A stretch of 64,000 bases of DNA from positions 1,612,001 through 1,676,000 of the forward strand of contig CBDEGU010000012.1 of assembly GCA_965238045.1 (NCBI GenBank). Reading direction: 5' to 3'. The notes below the pieces were generated by a model that saw only the letters and a program-made list of their open reading frames with translations, made no database searches and was not told the DNA's origin. Positions 41,838-51,927 of this stretch are shown piece by piece; the stretch's first letter is position 1; every line of letters starts with the position of its first letter. The translations under genes were made by a program, and so were the position numbers. Origin of the DNA: CBDEGU01 sp965238045. Lineage in GTDB: Bacteria > Acidobacteriota > Terriglobia > Bryobacterales > UBA6623.

Positions 41838-44800
41838 ATGAGTTTTCACACCAAATACGAACTCGAACAACTTGTCTCCGACGGTCCGACCAAGACTTTT
41901 CGAGCCAGACAGGTTTCCTCGGGGGCCGAGGTATTTCTGCACTTGCTCGATAAGGGCGGAGAAGACAGCGATCCGTCGGCCGTGATCGGCAAAGTCAGGG
42001 ACCTCCAGTCCTTGCTGGAGGGGACGATCGAAGAGGGCGTCATCCTCGAAGTCGGAGACGACCAGGACTCGCCCTACGTCGCCACGCGTCTTCTGGAATC
42101 TTTCGGCGACCTGGAGATCTGGCTCGACTCGCAGTGGATCGAGGCGCGCAACAACCGCAGAGAACAGTGGGTTGAAAAGATCGAGAGCTGCCTTTCGTCC
42201 TCCGATAGCGAACAGGCGCTAACGACCATCGACCAGGCGCTGGAGGATTTTCCCGATGACGAAGATTTTCCCCGGGTCCGCGAAACCGTCCGGCTTTGGA
42301 ATGGCGGGTTGAAACTATGCCGCGACGATCGGGCCGGCGAAGGCATTGAGCAGCTTCGGGAAGCGCACAAGCACGACGAAGACATTCCTGCCGTACGAGC
42401 CGCTCTGGTCGATGCCCTGCTGCGGCGAGTTGGCGATCTCGTGGAAGCCGAACCCGAGGCGGCCGACGAGCTTCTCAAGCAAGTCTTAAAGCTCGACGCC
42501 GGCAGCGACCGGGCGAGGGACTTGCTTCGGCAAGTCCATCCCAAGCGAGAAGAGTTTATCGACTAGTGCCTGACGCAGGCCGGCCGGCTGCGAGCGCAGA
42601 ACGATCTTAACGGTGCGAGAACGGTGCTCGATCAGGGGCTATTGCAATATCCGGCCGAGGACAGGCTGCGGCAGTGCCTATCGGACGTGGAGCAGGCCGC
42701 GAGAGAGGCCGAGGAGTGCACCCTCGCTGGCGAGTCCGTGACGAGCATGCCCGCCGGTGCTCCCACGAAGACGAAGAGCGCCGGCCTGGCCGTTCTGGCT
42801 TCACGCATTGCTAGACTCGCGCCTATGTCGGCGAGGCTGCTGCTTAGGCTTCGTGAGGCTGGACCAGCCGTTCCCATTCTGGCCGGTATCGGATGCATGG
42901 TTGCCCTGTTCGGCCTTGGGTGGTTGTTGCGCACCTCGTCCAACTGGTCCGATACTCCTCCCGCCGCGGTCACCGTCGCCGTTTTGCTGGAAAGTTCCCC
43001 GCCCGGCGCGGTTCTCTCGGTAAACGGAGAAACTTGCGGCGCCTCCACCTGCTCACTGGAACTTGAGCCGGGAGTCTATGAGGCAGAGGCTGTCTTGGCC
43101 GGATATGGACTTTCCCGGCGTCTCTTCGAGGTCGGCGCCGGAGAGGCCGCGGGAAAGCCGGTTACGCTAGGTTTGCTTCCGATTCCGCCGACCATGCTTG
43201 TGTCCTCTGATTTGTCGGACGGGCGGATCACTCTCGACGGTGAGCAGATCGGCGACCTTTCCGGCGATGACATCGCGGATGGCGAACTCGAAATCCCGTT
43301 CGACGGCGCGGGATATGAAGAGCACACACTCACCATTTCCGCCCGAGGCGCGGAAGCGCGCCTGACGTTTGGCGTGACACCGGGCCAGCGTCCCGTGTTT
43401 CAAGAGCCGTTTGAGACCCGCAACCTCCAAGCAATCGTCGTAACCTCGCTCGGTACGGAGGTCAAGGTTCACAGCAGCGGGAAAGTGACCAAGGCCTCCC
43501 TGGACGGCGCGCCCGTTCCAGAGGAGCAACTGGGCAATCTGGAATGGAAAAACCTTTCCGCGGGCTCCCACGACCTTCAGCTCACTGCCGCCGGCAAGAT
43601 GCACCAGATCGTTCTGGAAACTTCCTCGGCGCCCCGCATCATCGCGTTTCTGCGCTCGGATCGCAATGTTGGCGGCGTGCGCATCCAGACCGGAGAAGAC
43701 GGTGTGTCGATTTTTCTCAATGGAGAAAAGTATCGCCGCCTTACGAGAAATGGCCGGGCGTTGCTGTATCTCTACCCCAAAAAGTACCGCGTGCGGGTCG
43801 AGAAGGAAGGGTTCGAGTCGCCGGTCGAACAGGTCGTCGAGGTACGAAAGGGAGCGCAGGCGGGGCTCGATTTCAAGCTCACCCCGCTGCCGACGACCGC
43901 CACGTTGTCGATTCGCGGCGCTGTTCCCAGAGCCGATGTATCCATCGATGGACGCAAGGTCGGCCAAATCGAGACGAATGGGAGGTTGACGTTGTCCGGG
44001 ATTGAGCCCGGTCGCAGGGTTATCACGATTCAGAAGGCGAGCTATCAGCCGCTTCGCCTGGAACGAGACTTCGCTCCCAACGCCACGGTCGAAGTCGCCG
44101 GAACCATGGAAACCGCCCTCGGGACACTACGAGTTGAGGTGACGCCCGAGAACGTTCAGGCTCTTCTGAGCCTTCGGAAAGAGGGCGAACAAACCGAGCG
44201 GGCTCTAGACGACACCGTCTTGCAGCTTGAAAGCGGCACCTATTCGGTGAAAGCATCCGCGCCGGGTTATTACGAGTTCACCGCCACGGTGCGAGTACAG
44301 GCGGGCGCGGTTAAGATAGCCCGTTTGACTCTGCGGCGAGCCGGGCCGGCCCGCTCGAGAGCCGAACCGACCGCGGGTCTCGCCGACGTCGAAAAAGCTG
44401 GCGGCTGGCTTCGCGAGGGCAAGGTCTTGCTGCGCACCGGCGGAGGAGTTTTGCTGATGCCGGTTCCACCCGTGGCGGGAACATATGAATTCTCGGCCAT
44501 GCCGCGGAGAGGACGCCGAATCGAGTGGGTCGTCGATTACGTCGATCAGGACAGCTACATTTTCTTGCAGCTCGGGCGCGACTTTTTTCAGCGCACGCAT
44601 GTCGAGGCGGGCAAGAAATCAAAGCCAGCCAAAATTCCCCATGCTCTGGGCTGGAATGAGTACGTATCCGTCCAGATCGAGGTGACCGCCAACCGGCTCA
44701 TCCACCGCTTGCGTCAAGATGGACCTTGGACCGAAATCGACCGCCGAGCCGAAGCCGGCAAGGACTTCACGAACGGGCACATGGGTTTCAACATTCCCGG

Positions 44801-44846
44801 CAGAGACCGCATCGCGTTGCGAAGTTTCAGTTTTAGGCCGTGGTAG
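41838..44846 (+). CDS. TPR and PEGA-repeat membrane protein, interrupted by in-frame TAG
   Basis: ATG 41838 begins MSFHTKYELEQLVSDGPTK. Codons 1-242 encode a small N-terminal domain (FRARQVSSGAEVFLHLLDK) and TPR-like helices (EQALTTIDQALEDFPDDE). TAG at 42564-42566 (codon 243) is followed in the same frame by CLTQAGRLRAQNDLNGARTV and LLQYPAEDRLRQCLSDVEQA, a further TPR, so both sides belong to one gene of 1003 codons. A membrane helix (VPILAGIGCMVALFGLGWLL) follows, then several PEGA-type repeats (SPPGAVLSVNGETCGAS; VSIDGRKVGQIETNGRLTLS) and a C-terminal beta-rich domain. Internal starts after the TAG, such as GTG 42624, could also yield a shorter product. Confidence 0.78.
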
Positions 44847-44936
44847 CCCGCCGATTTCCAGGAGAAGTGCCAGAACCTCATCCACGAGGATGAGGTTCAG
44901 AATCCCGATGCCAGGGCGGTCCCACGGCCGAGACCG

Positions 44937-46109
44937 CTAAAACTCCCGAACCTGCTCCTGATAGGCCTGGAAGTTTCTCTGTGTTTCGGTGAGAGAGTCC
45001 CCGCCGAACTTTTCAAGAAACGCGCCCGCCAAAACGAGCGCGACCATCGCCTCGCCGATGACGCCAGCCGCGGGAACGACCGCTACATCCGAGCGTTCAT
45101 AGGCGGCGAAGGACGGTTCGCGGGTCTTGAAGTCCACCGACTCTAGCGGACGGCGCAGGGTGGAAATGGGCTTGATATACCCCCGTACGACAATATCCTC
45201 GCCATCGCTCATTCCGCCTTCCAGCCCGCCGGCGAGGTTCGAGCCGCGATAAAACTCGCGCTTCGGCTTGTCGTAGTGGATCGTGTCCTGTGACTTCGAG
45301 CCGGGTAAACCCGCCGTCGTCGTGCCGCGACCGATCTCAACGGCCTTGAGCGCCTGGATCGACATCACGGCCTGAGCGAGCCGGCCGTCAAGACGGGTAT
45401 CCCAAGTGATATGGGAGCCCAGGCCGACGGGCATATTGTGCGCGACGACTTCGAAGATCCCTCCCCGCGTATCGCCTTGTTTGTAGGCATCATCGACCTC
45501 GGCCTTCATTCGCTGCTCGGCCTCCGGGTCGGTGCAATTGAGCAGGACTTCGTCTTTCCTGGAAAGAGATTCAATCTCTTCCCAACTCGGGTCCCTCTCG
45601 ATGGCCGCCGCGCCCACGGCGACGACATGGCTGAGCACCTCAATGCCGAATTGCGCCAGGAATAACTTCGCCAGAGCGCCGACCGCCACGCGGGATGTGG
45701 TCTCTCGCGCACTGGCCCTCTCCAAAACGTAGCGCGCGTCGGGGAAGTCATATTTGATGCATCCGGCGAGGTCGGCGTGGCCGGGCCGGGGGCGGTCGAC
45801 GGGTTTGGCGTTCTTTTCGCTGCCATCGTAGTCCTCGACCGGCAGGACTTCGGTCCAGTTCTTCCAGTCGCGGTTGGCGAGCAGCACGGCTATGGGCGAG
45901 CCGATGGTTTTCGAGTGGCGCACGCCAGAGACGATGTGGGCACGGTCGGTTTCGATCTTCATGCGCCCGCCCCTGCCGTAGCCTTGCTGCCGGCGCCACA
46001 ACTCCCGGTCAATGAATTCGAGCGAAATGGGCACCCCGGCCGGAAGACCCGTTAAGATCGTTACAAGGCTTTCGCCGTGCGACTCCCCGGCGGTTTCGAA
46101 TCGAAGCAT
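44937..46109 (-). CDS. aroC: Chorismate synthase
   Basis: The 390-residue protein matches AroC throughout: MLRFETAGESHGESLVTIL (FMN-binding start), RPRPGHADLAGCIKYDF, RASARETTSRVAVGA (signature), GVPISLEFIDRELWRRQQGYGRG and EGGMSDGEDIVVRGYIKPI. It converts 5-enolpyruvylshikimate-3-phosphate to chorismate using reduced FMN. It stands alone on the minus strand and is divergent from the rRNA methyltransferase gene. Confidence 0.96.
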   Translation of the reverse strand: MLRFETAGESHGESLVTILTGLPAGVPISLEFIDRELWRRQQGYGRGGRMKIETDRAHIVSGVRHSKTIGSPIAVLLANRDWKNWTEVLPVEDYDGSEKNAKPVDRPRPGHADLAGCIKYDFPDARYVLERASARETTSRVAVGALAKLFLAQFGIEVLSHVVAVGAAAIERDPSWEEIESLSRKDEVLLNCTDPEAEQRMKAEVDDAYKQGDTRGGIFEVVAHNMPVGLGSHITWDTRLDGRLAQAVMSIQALKAVEIGRGTTTAGLPGSKSQDTIHYDKPKREFYRGSNLAGGLEGGMSDGEDIVVRGYIKPISTLRRPLESVDFKTREPSFAAYERSDVAVVPAAGVIGEAMVALVLAGAFLEKFGGDSLTETQRNFQAYQEQVREF

Positions 46110-46275
46110 GCGGTTCCTAGTCTGCCCAGAATACGAGACACATCAGTCGTTTGCGGAGCGATCTCAGCGGCCGCCGGACGGCTCCGGGGCGGTTCCGAGG
46201 ATTCGTCCAGGGGTGCGCTCGTGTTTTCTTTTCCTATCATAAACAGAATGCGGCCAGCACCGCCCCAACCGCCCT

Positions 46276-47013
46276 ATGTCAGCTAGCTATCTGGCAGGAA
46301 TTCATGCCGTCCGGGAGGCTCTTCGCGCGGGTCGCAGCATCGAGACGCTGATCGTCGCGCGAGAAGCGAAGAATCCGCGTTTGCAGCCGATCCTCAGTGA
46401 ATGCCGACGCCTGAAGATCCCGATTCGGCGCGAGACAGGATCGATGCTCGATCGCCTGGCAGGTGGCTTGCCGCACCAAGGAGTACTGGCGGGAGTTACG
46501 CAAGTGACCTCCGCGTCTCTCGGCAATATCATCGACGGCCTGGATCATCCAGGTCTGTTTGTCATCCTCGATGGAGTCGAGGACCCGCATAATCTCGGCG
46601 CCATCATCCGCTCGGCTTATGCCGCCGGGGCCGACGCGATCGTGATTCCGGATCGCCGTTCCGCGAAATTGACCGAAGCCGTCAGCAAGGTCGCGGCGGG
46701 CGCTCTTGAATATCTGCCCGTCGTGAGGGTGACCAACACAAAGCACGCCATCACAAAACTAAAGGCCGCCGATTTCTGGATCTACGGCTTGGATGAACGC
46801 GCCGAGCAAGTCTATACCGATGCCGACTATGACGGAAACGTCGCGCTGGTTTTCGGCGGCGAGGGAGAGGGACTTCGGCGGCTAGCGGTGAAACACTGTG
46901 ACTTCCTGGTGAAAATTCCCGTGGCGGGCCGCATTGCCTCACTGAATGTATCAGTGGCCGCCGGCGTCGCGTTATTCGAGGTTCTGCGGCAAAGGCGAAC
47001 TCGGCGGAAGTGA
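46276..47013 (+). CDS. rlmB: SPOUT 23S rRNA 2'-O-ribose methyltransferase (RlmB-type)
   Basis: The 245-residue protein has the substrate-binding N-domain (LAGIHAVREALRAGRSIETL) and a SpoU/TrmH knot. Motif 1 is ILDGVEDPHNLGAIIRSAYAAGADAIVIP, motif 2 ALVFGGEGEGLRRL and motif 3 IASLNVSVAAGVALFEVLRQ. It should methylate a ribose 2'-OH in 23S rRNA, probably the RlmB guanosine, although TrmH-type relatives with other targets exist. Confidence 0.88.
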   Translation: MSASYLAGIHAVREALRAGRSIETLIVAREAKNPRLQPILSECRRLKIPIRRETGSMLDRLAGGLPHQGVLAGVTQVTSASLGNIIDGLDHPGLFVILDGVEDPHNLGAIIRSAYAAGADAIVIPDRRSAKLTEAVSKVAAGALEYLPVVRVTNTKHAITKLKAADFWIYGLDERAEQVYTDADYDGNVALVFGGEGEGLRRLAVKHCDFLVKIPVAGRIASLNVSVAAGVALFEVLRQRRTRRK

Positions 47014-47040
47014 CTTCGGCGGCTGCCGGGCAGCCCGTGG

Positions 47041-48501
47041 TCAGCGCTCGACCTGGTAGTTTGGCGCTTCCTGCGTAATCAGCACGTCGTGAACATGCGC
47101 TTCGCGTAGCCCTGCCGCCGATATCCTCACAAAGCGGCTCTTCTCTCTGAGTTCCGCGATGGTCGCGCACCCGCAGTATCCCATGCCCGCTTTCAAGCCC
47201 CCGACGAGCTGGTGAACCATGTCACCCAGCAGTCCCTTGTAGGGCACCCGCCCCTCGACGCCTTCCGGCACGAGCTTGCCCGTGGCCGACTCCTGCGCAT
47301 ACCGGTCACTGCTTCCGCCCGTCATCGCTCCCAGCGAACCCATGCCGCGATAGGTCTTGTAAGTGCGGCCCTGGTAGAGCACGGTCTCGCCTGGGCTCTC
47401 CTCGGTCCCCGCGAAGAGGCTGCCGATCATGACCGTGTCCGCGCCGGCGGCGATGGCTTTGGTGATATCCCCCGAATACTTGATGCCTCCGTCGGCGATG
47501 AGCGGCACGCCCGTTTCCGCGGCGGCCTTGGCTGCTTCGCTGATCGCGGTAACCTGCGGCATGCCAGCGCCGGAGATGATGCGCGTCGTACAAATTGAAC
47601 CCGGTCCGATGCCGATCTTCAGCGCCGAGACATCCAGCTTGCTCAAGTCCTCGACGGCTTGGGAGGTTGCCAGGTTGCCCACGACGACATCGACATCCGG
47701 CACGGCCTGGCGCAGGGCTTTCACGGCGTCCATTACGCGACTGCTGTGGCCATGGGCGGTATCTATGGCCAGTACGTCCACTTTGCTTTTCACCAGCTCC
47801 CGGGCGCGCTCGACGAAATCACCCGTTGCTCCGACCGCTGCGCCGACAAGCAGACGCCCCTGCGCATCCTTCGCCGCCGCCGGATACTGCAGTTTCTTCT
47901 GGATATCTTTGACCGTAATCAGACCCTTGAGGATGTAGTCGCCATCGACGACCAAGAGCTTCTCGATACGATGTTTGTGCAGAATGCGTTCCGCTTTTTC
48001 AAGGGTTGTGCCGACCGGGACGGTGATCAAGTTTTCCTTGGTCATGACTTCGGAAATTGCCAGGTTGAGCCTGGTTTCAAAGCGCAGGTCGCGGTTGGTC
48101 AGAATGCCGACTAGTTTTCCGTCCCTCGTGACCGGCACGCCCGAAATACTGTACCGGTTCATCAGCTCTTGCGCTTGGTAGATCTTGTCTTCGGGCGAGA
48201 CTGTGATCGGATCCACAATCATGCCGCTCTCACTTCGTTTCACACGGTCGACTTCCTCGGCCTGTCTTTCCGCCGGCATGTTGCGGTGAATGACGCCCAG
48301 TCCGCCCTGGCGGGCCAGCGCAATGGCAAGGGCCGATTCGGTCACCGTATCCATGGCGGCGCTAACGATCGGGATGTTGAGCGTGATTCTGCGGGTTAGT
48401 TGAGTTCGCGTACTGACTTCGGCCGGCAGCACGGAACTATATGCGGGACACAGCAGGACATCATCGAAGGTGAGTCCTTCCGTGAGGGGATAGGTAACCA
48501 T
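47041..48501 (-). CDS. guaB: Inosine-5'-monophosphate dehydrogenase
   Basis: The protein has about 486 residues: LTEGLTFDDVLLCPAYSSV at the start, two CBS domains (about 95-205; LMNRYSISGVPVTRDGKLVGIL) and the catalytic loop IGPGSICTTRIISGAGMPQ. GGIKYSGDITKAIAAGADTVMIGS and YRGMGSLGAMTGGSSDRY (active-site flap) follow. It oxidises IMP to XMP in guanine nucleotide synthesis. ATG 48501 fits the family start; an upstream TTG at 48525 is possible but would add eight unusual residues. Confidence 0.96.
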   Translation of the reverse strand: MVTYPLTEGLTFDDVLLCPAYSSVLPAEVSTRTQLTRRITLNIPIVSAAMDTVTESALAIALARQGGLGVIHRNMPAERQAEEVDRVKRSESGMIVDPITVSPEDKIYQAQELMNRYSISGVPVTRDGKLVGILTNRDLRFETRLNLAISEVMTKENLITVPVGTTLEKAERILHKHRIEKLLVVDGDYILKGLITVKDIQKKLQYPAAAKDAQGRLLVGAAVGATGDFVERARELVKSKVDVLAIDTAHGHSSRVMDAVKALRQAVPDVDVVVGNLATSQAVEDLSKLDVSALKIGIGPGSICTTRIISGAGMPQVTAISEAAKAAAETGVPLIADGGIKYSGDITKAIAAGADTVMIGSLFAGTEESPGETVLYQGRTYKTYRGMGSLGAMTGGSSDRYAQESATGKLVPEGVEGRVPYKGLLGDMVHQLVGGLKAGMGYCGCATIAELREKSRFVRISAAGLREAHVHDVLITQEAPNYQVER

Positions 48502-48690
48502 ATGTAATGATAGAGAAGTTTTCAAGGGCCTTGCAAGCGGACGCCGTACCGGCCCGGTGAAACTTGCTTCATAGCTTGAGCAGAAGTATTCCCGGCGGAG
48601 GGGACAGCAGGCATTTCCAGCAAGCCGGGATCAGCAGAGGCAGCGGCGGCTCTGACATCGTAGCGGCGCCGCCGAGAAAAACATCTCAAG

Positions 48691-49755
48691 TCACACTGCG
48701 GGTTGTTGCTGCGTCCCGCAGTGGAGCGTGCCGAACCCCCAGACCAGATCGCCCGAGTAGATTCCGATGACCTCGCGATCCGGGAACAGGCGTGCTAGCA
48801 CATTGAGAGCCACCCGGTCCTTCGGATCGTTAAACGCCGGGACCAGGACGAGTCCGTTGGCGACATAAAAATTCGCGTAGCTGGCCGGCAGCCGGTGGCC
48901 GTCAAAGAAGAGTTTCGACGGCATCGGCAACTCAACTATATTTAGGCGCTTTCCGTCCTGGTCGCACATGCGTCTCAAGCGCCGCAGATTCTCTTGCAGC
49001 GGCTGGTGGTTTTCATCGGCCGCATCCGGTTCCACGGCGGCGACAACCGTTCGAGGACCGGTGAACCGCGCCAAATCATCCACATGTCCGTGCGTGTCGT
49101 CGCCCTGGATGCCCCGGTTGAGCCAAAGCACGTGCCTCGCCCCCAGGTAGTCGGCGAAAAGCCGCTCATATTCGCCCCGGCTCATCCCCGGGTTTCGTTC
49201 TTGCGGGCGGCCCAGCAGGCACTCCTCAGTCGTCAGCACGGTTCCGCGGCCATTGACGTCGATACTCCCCCCTTCGAGTACGATGCGGCCGCCTGGCCGC
49301 CTTGACGGCTCCCAGTGCCGGCAACCCGCCAGGCGGGCGATACCGCGTCCCAGGCGCGCGTCCCGGCGCCAATTCTCGTAACGCGCCCAGGCGTTGAATC
49401 GCCAGCAGAGAGCCCCAAGCTGGCGATCGTTCTTGACAAAGCTCGGCCCCGAGTCACGCACCCAGGAGCGATCCGTCTCAAGAGGATGAAACGAGACCCG
49501 CGAGAAATCTTCGACACCCGCGCGCACAAGCACTCGCCGCACTCGGCGCTCGGCCTGCTCGCCGCCGACAACGATCGACACCATTTCGTGACGATGCAGG
49601 TGGCGGACCACATCCGCGTACACCCACTGAATCGCCGAGAATTTTCCTGGCCAGTCTTCCCGATTCTGGGGCCACACGAGCCATGTTGCCGCATGAGGTT
49701 CCCACTCGGCCGGCATCCGGAAGCCCATCCGGTTGGGAGTTTGCGCCGGGCTCAT
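48691..49755 (-). CDS. aguA: Agmatine deiminase
   Basis: The 354-residue protein of the peptidyl-arginine deiminase superfamily has MPAEWEPHAATWLVWPQN, VRDSGPSFV, LEGGSIDVNGRGTVLTTEECLL, DDTHGHVDDLARF (catalytic His/Asp) and the nucleophile Cys in LHCGTQQQPAV at the C-terminus. It converts agmatine to N-carbamoylputrescine. It overlaps the carbamoylputrescine amidase gene by 4 bp and is translated after it, so the two consecutive steps of putrescine synthesis are co-expressed. The gap 48526-48690 has no gene. Confidence 0.93.
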   Translation of the reverse strand: MSPAQTPNRMGFRMPAEWEPHAATWLVWPQNREDWPGKFSAIQWVYADVVRHLHRHEMVSIVVGGEQAERRVRRVLVRAGVEDFSRVSFHPLETDRSWVRDSGPSFVKNDRQLGALCWRFNAWARYENWRRDARLGRGIARLAGCRHWEPSRRPGGRIVLEGGSIDVNGRGTVLTTEECLLGRPQERNPGMSRGEYERLFADYLGARHVLWLNRGIQGDDTHGHVDDLARFTGPRTVVAAVEPDAADENHQPLQENLRRLRRMCDQDGKRLNIVELPMPSKLFFDGHRLPASYANFYVANGLVLVPAFNDPKDRVALNVLARLFPDREVIGIYSGDLVWGFGTLHCGTQQQPAV

Positions 49756-50681
49756 CGCCGCGGCTCGGGATCCAGATAGCGCCGCCCGATCCCCTCGTAG
49801 GCGTCAATCCGGCGGTCACGCAGAAACGGCCACTGGCGCCGTGTTTTGTCGATCAGATCCAGGTCACAACGCGCGATGAGGATTTCTTCGGATTCACTCG
49901 TTGCCCGGGCGACCACTTCGCCCATCGGATCACAAACAAACGAGCCTCCCCAGAATTCGATGCCTTGGTACGACGCGGGACGGTTTGGCGATTCCGCCAG
50001 CGGCCGCTCGACTCCCACCCGGTTGACCGCCGCCACATAGACTCCGTTAGCGATGGCGTGCGAGCGCTGCACGGTCATCCAGGCAGCGGTCTGTCGCTCT
50101 CCTTCCGCGACCTTCTCCGCCGGATGCCAGCCGATGGCCGTCGGGTAGAACAGAATCTCCGCTCCCTGCATCGCCGTCAGCCGCGCCGCTTCTGGATACC
50201 ACTGATCCCAGCAAATCAGCACGCCCACCCGAGCGTAGCGCGTATCGAAAGCCCGGAACCCCAAATCTCCCGGCGTAAAGTAGAATTTTTCGTGGTAGAG
50301 CGGATCGTCGGGAATATGCATCTTCCGGTAGGCGCCGCAAAGACTGCCATCGGCATCAAGGACGACCGCCGAGTTGTGGTAGATCCCCGCCGCGCGACGC
50401 TCGAAAACCGGCCCGATCACCACGACGCCGCATTCCTTTGCAATTTCGCTCAGCGCGGATGTCGTCGGCCCCGGAATCGGCTCCGCCAAATCAAACCAAT
50501 CGGCGTTCTCTTCTTGGCAGAAATAGAGTGAGCAAAATAGCTCCTGCAGACAGACGATTTGCGCTCCCCGCCCGGCGGCTTCTCGGATTCGCGCTCCGGC
50601 CTTGCGCAGATTCTCCTTCGGATCCGCCGTGCAGGACATCTGCACCAGTCCGATCGTACACTCGCGATGTGGCGATCTCAT
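49752..50681 (-). CDS. aguB: N-carbamoylputrescine amidase
   Basis: The 309-residue nitrilase-superfamily enzyme has the Glu-Lys-Cys triad: Glu in IVCLQELFCSLYF, Lys in YRKMHIPDDPLYHEKFYF and Cys in VGVLICWDQWYPEAARL. The FTPGDLGF and DPLYHEKFYF segments are typical of carbamoylputrescine amidases. It hydrolyses N-carbamoylputrescine to putrescine, CO2 and ammonia, completing the pathway begun by the overlapping agmatine deiminase gene. Confidence 0.94.
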   Translation of the reverse strand: MRSPHRECTIGLVQMSCTADPKENLRKAGARIREAAGRGAQIVCLQELFCSLYFCQEENADWFDLAEPIPGPTTSALSEIAKECGVVVIGPVFERRAAGIYHNSAVVLDADGSLCGAYRKMHIPDDPLYHEKFYFTPGDLGFRAFDTRYARVGVLICWDQWYPEAARLTAMQGAEILFYPTAIGWHPAEKVAEGERQTAAWMTVQRSHAIANGVYVAAVNRVGVERPLAESPNRPASYQGIEFWGGSFVCDPMGEVVARATSESEEILIARCDLDLIDKTRRQWPFLRDRRIDAYEGIGRRYLDPEPRR

Positions 50682-50771
50682 CCTTGGCTCATGATTTCAA
50701 ATACCTGGAAATCATGTCAACGCCGGGCCCCAGCCGGCAAGCAGGCAGGTGGGCAGGTGAGCCAGTTCGGC

Positions 50772-51431
50772 CTACCGGTCGCGGCGCTGTCCGCCATCGT
50801 CTGGGGCCGGCTGGTCTGGGAACAGTTCGACGAGGTTCTTGAGTACGCTGCGTTCCCTTGGGCCATAGGTTTCGGAAAAGTGCAGCGACTCGAGCCGCTC
50901 GCGGCGCGCCGCCGGCGAGGCCGCCCGCAGCGAATCATATTCATCCAGCAGAATCCGTCTCCGGCCGCCGGGCAAATCCTTCCACTCCCGATAGATTTCT
51001 CTGGCCCGGATCTGTTTTTCCCTTGGCAGCCGGTAAAAGAGCCGGTAACGCTCTAGGGCCAAGTGCCGCTGCCGCGGAGACATCTGGCTCAGACGGCGAA
51101 TGCGCTGCTGAATGATGCGCCGTTGTCTCACTGGCAAGCGATGAAACTGTTTGTTGCTCTGGAGAAAGCGTCTGCGCTGCCCGGCCGGCATCTTCATCAA
51201 GCGCTCGATGAGTTTCGGCCCGATCGGTCTCTGGCTCGCCCGGGCGTTACCACGGCGATCGCGGCGCGTATTGGGCCGGTGGCCGCCGGCCCGGTCACGC
51301 TCGGCCTCGACCCGAGTGTCCCGCACCGATCGGATGTCGGTTCGTTGCGCGGCGGCCGGCGCCGGAACCAGCACCACCGCTGCCGCCCAAACCAGCGGCG
51401 CGACGCCGTAAGCTGTGCGAGCTATTCTCAC
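50772..51431 (-). CDS. DUF3106 domain exported protein
   Basis: The 219-residue protein has a signal peptide (VAPLVWAAAVVLVPAPAAAQ), an Arg-rich linker and repeated short helical units of the DUF3106 type. These units follow the pattern (L/M)P-x-x-x-R-x-x-x-L (MPAGQRRRFLQSNKQFHRLP, VRQRRIIQQRIRRLSQM, YRLFYRLPREKQIRAREIY, WKDLPGGRRRILLDEY). Its function is unknown. It overlaps the preceding anti-sigma-like gene by 4 bp and is the last gene of the sigma operon. Confidence 0.8.
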   Translation of the reverse strand: MRIARTAYGVAPLVWAAAVVLVPAPAAAQRTDIRSVRDTRVEAERDRAGGHRPNTRRDRRGNARASQRPIGPKLIERLMKMPAGQRRRFLQSNKQFHRLPVRQRRIIQQRIRRLSQMSPRQRHLALERYRLFYRLPREKQIRAREIYREWKDLPGGRRRILLDEYDSLRAASPAARRERLESLHFSETYGPRERSVLKNLVELFPDQPAPDDGGQRRDR

Positions 51432-51910
51432 GACTGGTCCTGGCCGCTCTCAAGCTGTGGCGCGATATCAAGTTCGGCCAGCATTTCGAGATCGTCCAGC
51501 GCGCGGCTGAATTCCTCGAAATACGCCTCGGCGGCGGCGGTCTCCAGCACCCTAGCCACTGTTTCCGGTCCCAGACGCGGCTGCTGTCGTACCACGCCGG
51601 CGGCCACGACGAACAATACCGTCAAGGCCATCGCCAGCCCCGGCCGCGGCGCCGGAAACCAGCCACGGAACCACGAACGCCGTGCTGAGAGTTCCTCCAC
51701 CCGTTGGCGAATCTGGCGGTCGAAATTCATCGACGGCTCCACCGATTCCCACAACTCCATCGCCGACCACACCGCCTGCTGCTGCTTCTGAACTTCGCGA
51801 AGCTCCTGGGAACTCTCCAGTATTCGGGAGAACGCCCGCTCCTCGGGCGAACCCTTCTCGAGCCCGCCGTCTGGACTCATGATGATGTCCATCGCTTCTT
51901 CACGTGTCAT
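51428..51910 (-). CDS. Probable membrane anti-sigma factor
   Basis: The 160-residue protein has one membrane helix (PGLAMALTVLFVVAAGVV, about residues 90-107), a cytoplasmic helical N-terminal part and a short outer part (ETAAAEAYFEEFSRALDDLEML). No zinc-binding HxxxCxxC motif is seen. Its location 17 bp after an ECF sigma gene and its topology suggest an anti-sigma role, which is inference. It overlaps the DUF3106 gene. Confidence 0.6.
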   Translation of the reverse strand: MTREEAMDIIMSPDGGLEKGSPEERAFSRILESSQELREVQKQQQAVWSAMELWESVEPSMNFDRQIRQRVEELSARRSWFRGWFPAPRPGLAMALTVLFVVAAGVVRQQPRLGPETVARVLETAAAEAYFEEFSRALDDLEMLAELDIAPQLESGQDQS

Positions 51911-51927
51911 AACACACCTTTGGTCAC

